64,000 nt of DNA from the NCBI RefSeq assembly GCF_902728265.1, contig NZ_CACVBR010000012.1, positions 1 through 64,000 of the forward strand. Direction: 5' to 3'. Numbering within the stretch: the stretch's first letter is position 1; each line of letters begins with the position of its first letter. The position numbers and the translations under genes were made by a program. This DNA is from Chryseobacterium potabilaquae. Lineage in GTDB: Bacteria; Bacteroidota; Bacteroidia; Flavobacteriales; Weeksellaceae. The notes beneath the pieces were generated by a model, which made no database searches, was not told where the DNA came from, and worked only from the letters and a program-made list of their open reading frames with translations. Below, piece by piece: positions 43,525 through 52,840 of this stretch.

Positions 43525-43903
43525 TAATTATTTTTTATGTATAAATCTTTGCTCATCTAAATTTACGTTTATAATTTCACTGATTGGTGAAATTATAAAC
43601 GACTGCAATAATACATAAAAAGAAGGAAACTCAAATAATAATTCCATATTCTAACATTTATTTTATAAGCAAAATAATCTTTAAATATGTCAAGCCCCGA
43701 AGCATCACAAAACTTTTATGGAGAAGGTGAATTTTATCGTTTTTGAGAATTATTTTGTATATTAAAAATGATGTTAATTTAAGTAGATTAGAATGGTAAA
43801 ATCATGAACTTTACAATTCTATATGAATCAAATTAAGTTTTAATTTTTTGATTTCTTTTAACACAAATAATTTCCGCAAATTTATTTATTATAACTTATA
43901 ACT
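43525..43903. other. Intergenic region between the lipoprotein gene and the 48-codon gene
   Basis: Apart from the inverted repeat at 43566-43601 nothing certain is seen. A 19-codon frame at 43687-43746 has no supporting signals. Near 43848 a TTG followed 17 bp later by TAATTTCC could be the promoter of the small basic protein gene. Confidence 0.4.
43566..43601. repeat. 15-bp perfect inverted repeat upstream of the zincin lipoprotein gene
   Basis: CGTTTATAATTTCAC and its exact complement GTGAAATTATAAACG around TGATTG. No T run follows on either strand, so it is more likely an operator or a 5'-leader hairpin than a terminator. Confidence 0.75.
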
Positions 43904-44050
43904 ATGACAAAGAAAAATGAACAAACAAGTAAAAAGGCTGGAACGACTGCCTCCAAAATATTAAAAGATAAACGTTCATCAAAAAATGCTAAAACAGCTG
44001 CACGATCTGCGCTGACCCAAAGACCAGACGGTAAAAAGAAGAAAAAATAA
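43904..44050 (+). CDS. Small basic Lys/Ala-rich protein (48 residues)
   Basis: Reads MTKKNEQTSKKAGTTASKIL, then a second half with SSKNAKTAARSALTQRPDGK and a lysine tail. About a third of the residues are Lys or Arg. The pattern (SKKxxxxASKxLxDxRxSKxAKxxAxSALxQ) recurs, to my knowledge, in many bacterial small proteins of unknown role found on chromosomes, plasmids and phages. Possibly nucleic-acid binding; not established. Monocistronic between two minus-strand genes. Confidence 0.75.
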   Translation: MTKKNEQTSKKAGTTASKILKDKRSSKNAKTAARSALTQRPDGKKKKK

Positions 44051-44111
44051 TAAAATTTTCATAACTAGATAATTAGGAATTTTATATTCTTTCCAGTATT
44101 GTTTTATGAGA

Positions 44112-44615
44112 TCATTTAATCGGTTTCTCACAAACATTTTCACGAATACTGTCAGCTATTGAATCTGGTATTATTGGTTTAGGAGTTTCTGTGTATTCTT
44201 CAGATACTTTTACAAATCCTTGAGCTGAATAATCTGTTGCAGAAAAGATCACCAGTTCGTTTGAATTACAATAAATTTTCCAATGTTCAATAGAGTATTC
44301 ATTTGATTTTGAGATAATTTTAACCCAAAAATCAGAAATATTTGAATTATGTATTAGTCGCTTTATATAGTATTTATTAGCGCTAACAGATGATGATATG
44401 TAATCCCAATCATCAGATTGATGATGACCATATTTCAATTTAAAATTAGCTATCACCACTCTAATGTTATCATCCGTTTCATTTTTGCGGACCATACTCA
44501 TAACAATACTATCTAATTTTTTTCTATCCGGTTCTGGCAAAATTAAACTTAAGGATTGATTATATAAAAAAGCTGATAACAAAGTACAAAGAAAGGTAAA
44601 AATAGTTTTAATCAT
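44112..44615 (-). CDS. Exported protein of unknown function
   Basis: 167 residues with a signal peptide (MIKTIFTFLCTLLSAFLYNQS). The mature part has helix ILPEPDRKKLDSIVMSMVRKN and a beta-rich region with KYYIKRLIHNSN and IYCNSNELVIFSATDYSAQGFVKV. No family recognised. Neighbours are likewise exported proteins of unknown function. Confidence 0.65.
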   Translation of the reverse strand: MIKTIFTFLCTLLSAFLYNQSLSLILPEPDRKKLDSIVMSMVRKNETDDNIRVVIANFKLKYGHHQSDDWDYISSSVSANKYYIKRLIHNSNISDFWVKIISKSNEYSIEHWKIYCNSNELVIFSATDYSAQGFVKVSEEYTETPKPIIPDSIADSIRENVCEKPIK

Positions 44616-44887
44616 TTTTTGAGATTTAGTGTTATCTATTGTAAGCTGACAGAGAATCTAATTCTTCTAAAAGCAATTGGTAATCAATATTTTTTTTGAA
44701 ATATCTTTATTGTCAGAACTTTCAATAAATTTAAATTTTTGATATTTTAAATTATAACAAACACATATATTCATATATATATTCTGACAATATATTAGTT
44801 ACAACTTCTTTAAATTATTTTATTTTTTCTATATGAATTCAGGATTATCAAAATATTAGTTCTTAATTGTCAGCTCATATATTTGAA
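44616..44887. repeat. Intergenic region with spaced inverted repeats
   Basis: TATTGTCAGAA at 44708-44718 and its complement TTCTGACAATA at 44782-44792, 63 bp apart; related TGTCAG/CTGACA words recur at about 44645 and 44870. No gene seen. Confidence 0.45.
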
Positions 44888-45466
44888 TTATGGTTTATCA
44901 ATTATTAAATTTGTTAACGAAACATATCCAGATTTATATTTTCCAATCAAGATATTTCCATTATAAATATAGAGATTATCTCCTTCGAGCTGAGACCATT
45001 GAAGACCTAAATATGATAATTTTTCAAGTAGTATTTTTTGCATGTTTATTTTTTCATAAGATTCAGTATAAGGAAATGAAATTTTAATGTCATTTGAATC
45101 AAGCAAAACAACAGAATTTTTAATATTTTTTTCTAAAATTGATTTGAATACAATTTGTTGTTCGGTTGGTTTAGAATTTCCAATCTCTTCAGGATTATAC
45201 TCGTAAAGAAATAAATTTCTACGATTTAGCCTATTTTCTGCAACAGTGAAAATTTTTATAGGATCAACATCATTCCACTTATTGTTTTTATTAACTGCTG
45301 TTGTAGCAAAATCAGAAAATATCTTATTAAAAGTTACTTTTTGAGTGTTTGTCAAAAACATTCTTGCATCATAACTTTTTCCAACAAAATATTTTGATTC
45401 TTTGTTTTGAGAATATGCTAATGTCACAAGAAACATCAAAAATAAAAAATATAATTTTCTTTTCAT
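44888..45466 (-). CDS. Exported protein of unknown function
   Basis: 192 residues. Signal peptide MKRKLYFLFLMFLVTLAYSQ, then KYFVGKSYDARMFLTNTQKVTFNKIFSDFATTAVNKNN. C-terminal beta strands (LQWSQLEGDNLYIYNGNILIGKYKSGYVSL). Not recognised. AT-rich like its neighbours. Confidence 0.65.
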   Translation of the reverse strand: MKRKLYFLFLMFLVTLAYSQNKESKYFVGKSYDARMFLTNTQKVTFNKIFSDFATTAVNKNNKWNDVDPIKIFTVAENRLNRRNLFLYEYNPEEIGNSKPTEQQIVFKSILEKNIKNSVVLLDSNDIKISFPYTESYEKINMQKILLEKLSYLGLQWSQLEGDNLYIYNGNILIGKYKSGYVSLTNLIIDKP

Positions 45467-45898
45467 ATAGATAGTTTAAAATGACATACAATGTCCTAAT
45501 GTACGTATTGCGATAGTACAAGACATATATAATTATGCTTATATACAAGAGTTTGTAAAATAGTTAATCTTTTCTATCCATATAAACGCATAGATTAGAT
45601 ATTGTTGAAAGATACTTGCTTATTTTATAATATGTAGCTTTAATTCAAATATTAAAAGCTTTCATAATTCTAATATTCTTTAAAATATTAGTTTGTAAAT
45701 CTACAATTTTATTCAAACCTGTTAACACTTGCATATGCAATTTTAATATTAAATCATACTACATAAATTTAGGAAATTTTGTTTAATGATATAATTTTTT
45801 AATAAAAAAAAACCAAAAAATTAAAATACCAGTATAAATACTTACAAAATATTATAAAACAGCCCTATTTTTTTCATAATTCAAACCTCTAAAAAAAT
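45467..45898. other. AT-rich gene-free stretch
   Basis: No gene, RNA fold or repeat that I can support. Very AT-rich, many stops in all frames. Confidence 0.5.
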
Positions 45899-45924
45899 AA
45901 ACCGGCAATTAAATTACCGGTTTT
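45891..45924 (-). terminator. Terminator of the 26-codon minigene
   Basis: AAACCGG / CCGGTTT stem extended past a C-A mismatch by AAT / ATT, with TATTTTTTT following on the minus strand (and TTTT on the plus). Confidence 0.8.
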
Positions 45925-45954
45925 AAAAATAAAAATTGATACGGATATGATTAG

Positions 45955-46035
45955 TTATGTGTTTTTCACTTTTGTTGAGACAAATTTATAACTATTTAGA
46001 ATTAATAAAAATAACAACAGTGTGATTTTTGTCAT
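45955..46035 (-). CDS. 26-residue hydrophobic peptide gene (possible)
   Basis: ATG start; the peptide begins MTKITLLLFLLILNSYKF and ends in a basic tail, so it would be a single membrane segment. It lies 30 bp before a strong terminator and is preceded on the same strand by TTG, 21 bp, TATTTTAA. The combination of promoter-like elements, frame and terminator makes a real small transcript likely; alternatively it is the 3' UTR of the VOC gene. Confidence 0.45.
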   Translation of the reverse strand: MTKITLLLFLLILNSYKFVSTKVKNT

Positions 46036-46097
46036 TTTTTCTAATTAAAATAGAATAATAATCATATCCTTGTCAATTTTTATATAATATTTTATAA

Positions 46098-46469
46098 TCA
46101 AGAAAGTTTATAAAATTCTCCAAAATGCCATAACACACCTGAAGGATCATGTACAAAACACTCTTTCCCCCAATTCAAATTTCTCACAGGAATCAATCTT
46201 ACATGCCTATATTTTTCTGTTAAATTTAGAGATGAAAGTTCATTCCAAAATTCATCTACATTTTCTACTTCAACAAATATCATTGTATTATCAATCCAAT
46301 CTTTTACATAAGCTCTTTGAAGATAAAAGGCAATATCTTGTCTTTTAAATAATGATAAATTATCTTCTAATATTACTTCTTCAAAACCTAAATCTTGATA
46401 GAAATTCCTACTTATATCAAAGTTTTCAGCGCCAATAAATGGTCTTATTGATCGTATAGATTGTTTCAT
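46098..46469 (-). CDS. VOC-family (glyoxalase/bleomycin-resistance fold) protein
   Basis: 123 residues. Two babab modules: IRPFIGAENFDISRNFYQDLGFEEV and DNTMIFVEVENVDEFWNELSSL, ending in CFVHDPSGVLWHFGEF with the Glu/His positions usual for metal binding. Small single-domain VOC proteins act as dioxygenases, isomerases or antibiotic sequestration proteins; the role here is not clear. 3 bp downstream of the GNAT gene, so same operon. Confidence 0.82.
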   Translation of the reverse strand: MKQSIRSIRPFIGAENFDISRNFYQDLGFEEVILEDNLSLFKRQDIAFYLQRAYVKDWIDNTMIFVEVENVDEFWNELSSLNLTEKYRHVRLIPVRNLNWGKECFVHDPSGVLWHFGEFYKLS

Positions 46470-46472
46470 AGC

Positions 46473-46910
46473 TTATTTGTTTTTCCAATTATGATAGGTC
46501 ATTTCAAATTTAATCTCTCCTTTTCCATGAGTTCCTATTTCTGTCCAACCCGATTTTCTATAAAATATTTCTGCTCTGGTAGTGGGAGCCGTCCCAAGCC
46601 AAACAGTTTGATGTGTTTGAGCAAAATACCAATCAAGCATAATAGTATGTAATTTTCTTCCAATGCCCTGCTTTTCAAAATCAGGATGGATAAATAATGC
46701 CCAAATATTATTCTCTTTCCTATCAACAATCGAAAAGCCAACAATATTTTTTTCAATTTCACAAACCCATCCCTTGCCTCTTATAAATAAGAATTCTTCA
46801 CAATCTTTATCGGTGATCAACCCCGGATCAGATAATATATTTTCTTTCACCAAATTCCTTATTATTTGAATTTGAGAAATATCTTCTAATCTAGCTTCAC
46901 GAATTACCAC
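46473..46910 (-). CDS. GNAT-family N-acetyltransferase
   Basis: 145 residues. Acetyl-CoA-binding motif A: IWALFIHPDFEKQGIGRKLHTIML (Q/RxxGxG/A form QGIGRK), with N-terminal VIREARLEDISQIQIIRN and C-terminal AEIFYRKSGWTEIG. Substrate unknown. Lies between the M28 peptidase gene (8 bp upstream) and the VOC gene (3 bp downstream). Confidence 0.87.
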   Translation of the reverse strand: MVIREARLEDISQIQIIRNLVKENILSDPGLITDKDCEEFLFIRGKGWVCEIEKNIVGFSIVDRKENNIWALFIHPDFEKQGIGRKLHTIMLDWYFAQTHQTVWLGTAPTTRAEIFYRKSGWTEIGTHGKGEIKFEMTYHNWKNK

Positions 46911-46918
46911 TTCTTTTT

Positions 46919-47968
46919 TTAATTTTTATCAACAACAATACGCTCATTTCTATTCGCTAATTCCCATGCTGTTGTGAATATTAATTGTGTTCTTTTTTCC
47001 AATAATACATAATCTATTTTTTCTACATCATCTGTTGGTTTGTGATAGTCTTCATGAATACCATCAAAGAAAAAAGCTACGGGAACATTATTTTTAGCAA
47101 AATTATAATGGTCTGATCTATAATACAATCTTTGAGGATCATTAGGATCATCATATTTATAATTCAATTCTAGATTATTTGTTTTTTTATTGGAAGCTTC
47201 ATTAATGATCCTTAGTTGAGAACTCAGCATATCCGAACCTATAACATATACATATTGCTTTCCTCTATTTTCAGGATCATCGCGGCCAATCATATCAATA
47301 TTAAGATCCGCTACTGTATTAGCAAGAGGAAAAACGGGATAATCAGTATAATATTCTGACCCAAATAATCCGTGTTCCTCCCCTGTTACATGTAAAAATA
47401 AAATAGATCTTTTAGGACCTTTTCCCTCATGTTTAGCTTTTTGGAAAGCTTTTGCGATTTCCATTACAGCAACTGTTCCACTTCCATCGTCATCAGCTCC
47501 GTTATAGATCATCCCTTTTTTTATTCCTACATGGTCATAATGTGCAGAAATAACAACAATTTCCTCGGGTTTTTCACTTCCTTCTATAAATGCCAAAATA
47601 TTTTCGGAATCAGGAAGAGTTTCTCCTCCTCTTTTTTTCATATACTCTGATGGAACTTTTTGATAATAGGAGCCTAATTCTTTTGGATATGAAACTTTTA
47701 GATTTTTGTAATAATTGATAATATATTCACCTGCTTCTTTCTGACCTTTACTTCCTGTATCCCGTCCCTCCATTTCATCCGAAGCAATCACATATAGATT
47801 TTTCTTAAGCTCATCAGCATTAATCATCTTATACGCAGCTAAAAAGGCTTTATCACCTTTTACATTAGACTCAGTCGGATGAGAGGTTTGCAGCGTATTT
47901 GAAACATTTCTTGTTTCACAACTCAATAATAAGAAAATAGAAAATACGGGAATCAAATGTTTTTTCAT
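46919..47968 (-). CDS. M28-family zinc aminopeptidase lipoprotein
   Basis: 349 residues; lipoprotein signal MKKHLIPVFSIFLLLSC (Cys17). Peptidase M28 zinc ligands: His/Asp in VISAHYDHVGIKKGMIYNGADDDGSG, the Glu-Glu pair in VTGEEHGLFGSEYY, Asp in LNIDMIGRDD and His in IHEDYHKPTDDVEKI. All ligands are present, so it is probably active in the periplasm or on the cell surface. First gene of a short run with the GNAT and VOC genes. Confidence 0.92.
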   Translation of the reverse strand: MKKHLIPVFSIFLLLSCETRNVSNTLQTSHPTESNVKGDKAFLAAYKMINADELKKNLYVIASDEMEGRDTGSKGQKEAGEYIINYYKNLKVSYPKELGSYYQKVPSEYMKKRGGETLPDSENILAFIEGSEKPEEIVVISAHYDHVGIKKGMIYNGADDDGSGTVAVMEIAKAFQKAKHEGKGPKRSILFLHVTGEEHGLFGSEYYTDYPVFPLANTVADLNIDMIGRDDPENRGKQYVYVIGSDMLSSQLRIINEASNKKTNNLELNYKYDDPNDPQRLYYRSDHYNFAKNNVPVAFFFDGIHEDYHKPTDDVEKIDYVLLEKRTQLIFTTAWELANRNERIVVDKN

Positions 47969-48032
47969 TGTTAGAATAATTTGATTAAAAATAACAAAAT
48001 TTAATTAATCAAAAACCAATCTCTATTTTTAT

Positions 48033-48040
48033 TATATTTG
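48033..48040 (+). promoter_or_regulatory. -7 element of the aminotransferase gene
   Basis: TATATTTG matches TAnnTTTG; the start codon follows 17 bp later. No clear TTG element upstream. Confidence 0.45.
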
Positions 48041-48057
48041 ATAGAAATGCATTAGAG

Positions 48058-49197
48058 ATGCAAAATATTTACAAATTCAATCGTTATGAGCTCTTTACAG
48101 AAATGTCTCAACTGGCAGCAACCCACGGAAGCTTTGACCTCTCCTTAGGACTTCCCGATTTTGATATTGATGAAAGATTAAAACTTTTTTTAAAAGAGGC
48201 TGTTGATTCAAATACGCATAACTACGCTCCCTTAGAAGGTAATCCTCTATTAATTGAGAATATTATACACTTTAATAAGAATCGGAAAAACAGTATTCAA
48301 CATACAAAAGAAGAGATTACAGTAGTTCCCTGTGCTACTTTTGCATTATTCACAGCTCTTAAATGTATTGTAAATCTAGGAGATGAAGTCATCATCATTG
48401 AACCCGCTTATTATACCTATGGCCCCTCAGTTACATTAAATGGTGCAGTTCCCGTATATTGTACTCTAAATAATGATTTTACCATAGACTGGGAAAATGT
48501 TCAACATTCTATTTCTCCCAAAACAAAAGCTATTATTGTCAACTCTCCTCAAAATCCAACGGGAAAAATATTTTCTCAAGCCGATTGGAATCAGCTTTAT
48601 AAAATTATTAAAGATCAAGAAATCTATGTGATTTCTGAAGAAATTTATGACCTATATTGTTATGATAATAGGGAACATTTCAGCTCTTTCATTCATCCTG
48701 AACTGAAAAAAAGGACTTTTTGTATTTTCTCTTTTGGAAAAATGCTCCACATTAGCGGATGGAAAGTAAGCTATATGCTCGCATCTGAAGAGCTCACCTC
48801 TAAATTCAGATTTCATCAACAATACATTTCTTATGGAGTGAACGCACCTGCTCAATATGCATTAGCAAAATTTTTAGAAGTCTTTGTCCCTTCAGAAATG
48901 CAACAAATCATGCAAAAGAAAAGAGATCTCCTCCATGAATTAATTAAAGATACACCTTTAATGATTGAACAAAAATCAAATGGTAGTATCTTTCAAATTA
49001 TTAATTTTAGAAATATTTCTAATAAAATGACGGATATTCAATTTGCAAAATGGTTGACAGTAGACAAAAAAGTAGCTTGCCTCCCACTTTCTGCATTCTA
49101 TAATTCAAAGCAAGACTCTAATTATATCCGAGTGAGCTTTGCTAAAAAGGATAGTTTGATTATTGAAGCATTAGAACATCTAAGAAAAGCTTTATAA
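48058..49197 (+). CDS. Class I/II PLP-dependent aminotransferase (methionine/kynurenine type)
   Basis: 379 residues. PLP-phosphate and substrate motifs: LSLGLPDFDI, YAPLEGNPLLIENI, IVNSPQNPTGKIFSQADW (near 160-177), and the Schiff-base lysine in FSFGKMLHISGWKVSYML (Lys near 226). The pattern HISGWKVGY-like and NYAPLEG is that of YbdL/kynurenine-oxoglutarate aminotransferases, which act on methionine and aromatic amino acids. Single gene, divergent from the M28 peptidase gene and convergent with hppA. Confidence 0.88.
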   Translation: MQNIYKFNRYELFTEMSQLAATHGSFDLSLGLPDFDIDERLKLFLKEAVDSNTHNYAPLEGNPLLIENIIHFNKNRKNSIQHTKEEITVVPCATFALFTALKCIVNLGDEVIIIEPAYYTYGPSVTLNGAVPVYCTLNNDFTIDWENVQHSISPKTKAIIVNSPQNPTGKIFSQADWNQLYKIIKDQEIYVISEEIYDLYCYDNREHFSSFIHPELKKRTFCIFSFGKMLHISGWKVSYMLASEELTSKFRFHQQYISYGVNAPAQYALAKFLEVFVPSEMQQIMQKKRDLLHELIKDTPLMIEQKSNGSIFQIINFRNISNKMTDIQFAKWLTVDKKVACLPLSAFYNSKQDSNYIRVSFAKKDSLIIEALEHLRKAL

Positions 49198-49230
49198 ACT
49201 TTGGACAGAATTCATAAACTCCTATAAAAA

Positions 49231-49257
49231 TAAAAAAAACACTGTAAAAATACAGTG
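49231..49257 (-). terminator. Terminator of the membrane pyrophosphatase gene
   Basis: CACTGTA / TACAGTG stem with a four-base loop, then eight to nine T on the minus strand. Confidence 0.9.
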
Positions 49258-49271
49258 CTCTATGTCTTTAA

Positions 49272-51977
49272 TTAAATAGTAAGTACTCTTACATCAATCC
49301 TTCTATTTTTAGCTTTACATTCATCCGTATCATTCGCTTTACAAACCGGATAATCAGATCCATACCCTTCCACTTCTATCCTATCTGCTGGAATTCCTAA
49401 TTCTAATAACTTAAGTTTCGCAGTTTGAGCTCTTAAATTAGAGAGCTTTTGATTACCTTCTTCACTCCCTGTATTATCGGTATACCCTCCTAATTTTATT
49501 TTTACTTGAGGATAAGTATTTAAAACCTCTGCCAAATTCAATAATTGAATTTCTGATCCTTGTTTTAGGTCACTAGATCCTTTTTGGAAATAAAGATTCT
49601 CAATAGTATACCATCTATCAGGTTCTAAAATAGCGTTACTTTTCTGTTCCAAAGCACTATACATTCTATATAGCTGACTTTCTTCACCTAAAGAAATAGT
49701 TTTCCCATTAGTAAGCTTTATTTCTCTTATTTTTCCTGTATCATAGACAAAATCTCCATTTCTATCTAAATGTCCTTTAATTTCCCCCACAGAGTGATGA
49801 GATACAGCACCAGAAACACCTACTAAGGCTTCTAACCTTGCCTTTCGGCTATTTTCAATCTTATCTTTATGTAAAACAGCCAAAGTGGGCGCTATAACCA
49901 ATGAAACAATGGACATTAATTTAATCAAAATATTCATTGATGGCCCCGAAGTATCTTTAAAAGGATCTCCAACCGTATCTCCAGTTACAGATGCCTTATG
50001 AGGCTCTGAACCTTTATAATAAACTTGTCCATTAATATTTACTCCTTTTTCAAAAGATTTTTTGGCATTATCCCAAGCGCCTCCGGCATTATTCTGGAAC
50101 ATACCCATAAGTACTCCACTTACGGTAGCTCCGGCGAGAAAGCCACCTAGCACTTCTGGCCCAAATATAAATCCTACAAGTAATGGTGAAATAATAGCTA
50201 TGGCTCCCGGAAGCATCATTTTCTTAATGGAAGCATCTGTAGAAATAGCAATACATTTTTCATATTCAGGTTGAGCTTTTCCTTCAAGGATTCCCGGAAT
50301 TTCACGGAATTGTCTTCTCACTTCTTCTACCATGGCCATTGCTGCCTGTCCAACTGCAGTGATAGCTAAGGAAGAAAAAATAAAAGGAATCATACCTCCT
50401 ATAAATAATCCTGCCAAAACATCTGCTTTATATATATCAATCCCGTCTATGCCTGCAATTCCAACAAATGCTGCGAATAAAGCCAACGCAGTTAATGCTG
50501 CTGAAGCAATGGCAAAACCTTTTCCTGTTGCCGCTGTTGTGTTTCCAACCGCATCCAAAATATCAGTTTTTTCTCGAACCTCTTTCGGAAGTTCACTCAT
50601 TTCAGCAATACCTCCTGCATTATCTGCAATGGGCCCAAAAGCATCAATAGCTAATTGCATAGCCGTTGTGGCCATCATACCTGCCGCAGCAATGGCAACA
50701 CCATAAAGCCCTGCACAAAGATAAGATCCATATATCCCACCTGCCAGCACAATAATAGGCAATAAAGTAGACTCCATCCCAACAGAAAGTCCACCAATAA
50801 TATTAGTAGCATGCCCCGTAGAAGATTGTCTTACAATACTAGAAACAGGTCTTTTACCCATTGCTGTATAATATTCTGTGATAATACTCATTAAAGTTCC
50901 TACCACTAATCCCACCATAATAGCTCCAAAAACTCCCATTTTAGAAAACTCATGACCTCTTAAAGTCATCGTTTCAGGCAATATATAAGTAACTAAAAAA
51001 TAGGACGCAACTGCTGTAATAACAATACTTCCCCAATTTCCTAGATTTAAAGCATTTTGAACATTTGAAGGAGACGACTCCTCATTATCATTAATCCGTA
51101 CAAATAAGGTTCCAATTATTGAAAAAATAATTCCTGTTCCAGCAATAAGCATAGGTAAAAGAATAGGAGCAAAACCTCCAAAAGAATCATGAGAAATCGT
51201 TTCTCTACCTAGAACCATTGTTGCCAAAACAGTAGCCACATATGATCCAAACAAATCTGCCCCCATACCAGCAACATCCCCTACATTATCTCCCACATTA
51301 TCTGCAATAGTAGCTGGATTACGAGGATCATCTTCTGGAATTCCGGCCTCCACTTTTCCAACCAAATCAGCTCCTACGTCCGCTGCTTTTGTATATATTC
51401 CTCCTCCCACTCTAGCAAATAATGCTATAGATTCTGCTCCTAACGAAAAACCTGTGAGAATTTCAATTGTACGTTCCATTTCATGGGAGTTTACCATAGC
51501 ATCAGGAGCAAAAATTTGTTTAATAATTAAAAAAAGACTACCTAAGCCTAAAACAGCTAATCCTGCAACTCCCATTCCCATTACTGAACCTCCTGTAAAT
51601 GAAACTTTAAGAGCCTTTGAAAGTGATGTTTTTGCAGCCTCCGCCGTTCTTACATTTGATTTTGTGGCAATCTTCATCCCTATAAATCCTGCTAATGCCG
51701 AAAAAATAGCTCCCACAATAAAAGCTACCCCAATACTCCAATGAGAGTTTGAATTACTAGCTCCCATTATAGCTAACAAAATAGCGACAACCGCTACGAA
51801 ATAAGTTAAAATTTTATACTCAGCTTTGAGAAAAGCCATAGCACCGTCAGCAATGTGTCCGCTGATAATTTTCATTTTTTCATTCCCTGCATTCTGCTTG
51901 TTTACCCAATTACTTTGAAAAAAAGTATAAAGTAAGGCAATTACACCAAATATAGGGACTAGTACAAATAGATCCAT
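49272..51977 (-). CDS. hppA: Membrane-bound ion-pumping pyrophosphatase fused to an OmpA-like domain
   Basis: 901 residues. Residues 1 to about 715 are a 16-helix membrane pyrophosphatase: [44 protein letters not shown] is the substrate and metal site, with [16 protein letters not shown] and DNAKKSFE further on. The segment [15 protein letters not shown] has Ala where K+-independent enzymes have Lys, indicating a K+-dependent, probably Na+-pumping type. The C-terminal 120 residues are an OmpA-like peptidoglycan-binding domain ([62 protein letters not shown]). Soluble pyrophosphatase follows upstream on the same strand. Confidence 0.93.
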   Translation of the reverse strand: MDLFVLVPIFGVIALLYTFFQSNWVNKQNAGNEKMKIISGHIADGAMAFLKAEYKILTYFVAVVAILLAIMGASNSNSHWSIGVAFIVGAIFSALAGFIGMKIATKSNVRTAEAAKTSLSKALKVSFTGGSVMGMGVAGLAVLGLGSLFLIIKQIFAPDAMVNSHEMERTIEILTGFSLGAESIALFARVGGGIYTKAADVGADLVGKVEAGIPEDDPRNPATIADNVGDNVGDVAGMGADLFGSYVATVLATMVLGRETISHDSFGGFAPILLPMLIAGTGIIFSIIGTLFVRINDNEESSPSNVQNALNLGNWGSIVITAVASYFLVTYILPETMTLRGHEFSKMGVFGAIMVGLVVGTLMSIITEYYTAMGKRPVSSIVRQSSTGHATNIIGGLSVGMESTLLPIIVLAGGIYGSYLCAGLYGVAIAAAGMMATTAMQLAIDAFGPIADNAGGIAEMSELPKEVREKTDILDAVGNTTAATGKGFAIASAALTALALFAAFVGIAGIDGIDIYKADVLAGLFIGGMIPFIFSSLAITAVGQAAMAMVEEVRRQFREIPGILEGKAQPEYEKCIAISTDASIKKMMLPGAIAIISPLLVGFIFGPEVLGGFLAGATVSGVLMGMFQNNAGGAWDNAKKSFEKGVNINGQVYYKGSEPHKASVTGDTVGDPFKDTSGPSMNILIKLMSIVSLVIAPTLAVLHKDKIENSRKARLEALVGVSGAVSHHSVGEIKGHLDRNGDFVYDTGKIREIKLTNGKTISLGEESQLYRMYSALEQKSNAILEPDRWYTIENLYFQKGSSDLKQGSEIQLLNLAEVLNTYPQVKIKLGGYTDNTGSEEGNQKLSNLRAQTAKLKLLELGIPADRIEVEGYGSDYPVCKANDTDECKAKNRRIDVRVLTI

Positions 51978-52133
51978 AGTTTAATATTTTTTTGGTAATA
52001 GAAAACTAAATATAATAAATAATAGCCATCAAAAACCGAAAAATATTCTAAACATCAATAAATAAAAATAAATTATAAAATATAATTCAATTTTATAATT
52101 AAAAAATACCATATTTAAAAAATTATAACCCCA

Positions 52134-52170
52134 TAAAAAAAGGATAAATGAATTCATTCCATTTATCCTT
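52134..52170 (-). terminator. Terminator of ppa
   Basis: AAGGATAAATG / CATTTATCCTT stem with a 9-nt loop and seven T on the minus strand. Confidence 0.88.
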
Positions 52171-52195
52171 AATGTTTATTTTTTAATACGAGAGT

Positions 52196-52807
52196 TTATC
52201 CTCCGTATTTATTAATATAATCTTGTTGTGAAGCTTTAATTACTTGTCGTGCATGCTCTGCTCCATATACTTCCTGAATTCTACATTTTGCGACTTCATC
52301 CGGTAAGTTTTTATATGTTAAGAAATAGTGCATTAATCGCTTCACTTCAGCCTCAGGTAATTCTGAAATATCTCTAAAATGTCCGAAGGCATGATCACCT
52401 ATCATTACCGCTACAATTTTATCATCAGCTTCCCCTCCGTCGATCATTTTAAAACCACCAATAGGAATAGCTTCCATCAAAAGACCTCCTGCATGGATAT
52501 TATGAGAGCTTAACACACAAATATCAAGTGGATCATGGTCTCCCATCGTAACATCAGTTGCCCCACTTTCAACAGCTAACTTCATCACTTCTTCATTACA
52601 GTAAGTTCTTGGAACAAAACCATATAAAGCAGGAATAATATTAGAAAACTTTTGAGGTCTATCCACTTTCAAAAATCCTGTTTCTTTGTCTATTTCATAT
52701 TTAATAGTATCTGAGGGAACAATCTCAACAAAAACGTTTACAACGTTTGGCGCATCTTCTCCTGCAGAAATTCCATGCCATGGATGTGCTTTAAAATTTG
52801 GAATCAT
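52196..52807 (-). CDS. ppa: Soluble inorganic pyrophosphatase (family I)
   Basis: 203 residues. The family I signature is present as MGDHDPLDICVL (D-x-D-P-x-D), with KVDRPQKFSNIIPALYGFVPRTYC and GDHAFGHFRDISELP. Hydrolyses pyrophosphate in the cytoplasm and pulls biosynthetic reactions forward. Lies upstream of hppA on the same strand but separated by its own terminator, so the cell has both energy-wasting and energy-conserving routes side by side. Confidence 0.94.
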   Translation of the reverse strand: MIPNFKAHPWHGISAGEDAPNVVNVFVEIVPSDTIKYEIDKETGFLKVDRPQKFSNIIPALYGFVPRTYCNEEVMKLAVESGATDVTMGDHDPLDICVLSSHNIHAGGLLMEAIPIGGFKMIDGGEADDKIVAVMIGDHAFGHFRDISELPEAEVKRLMHYFLTYKNLPDEVAKCRIQEVYGAEHARQVIKASQQDYINKYGG

Positions 52808-52840
52808 TATTTAAATTTTTATTTTTAGTTTAAGCTTGAA

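Noticed and set aside
43687-43746. 19-codon frame before the small basic protein gene
   Set aside because: No promoter, leader signal or terminator attached to it; chance frames of this length are common.
50062-50706. Long alanine/proline-rich frames opposite hppA
   Set aside because: Shadows of a conserved membrane protein; no start signals or domain similarity.
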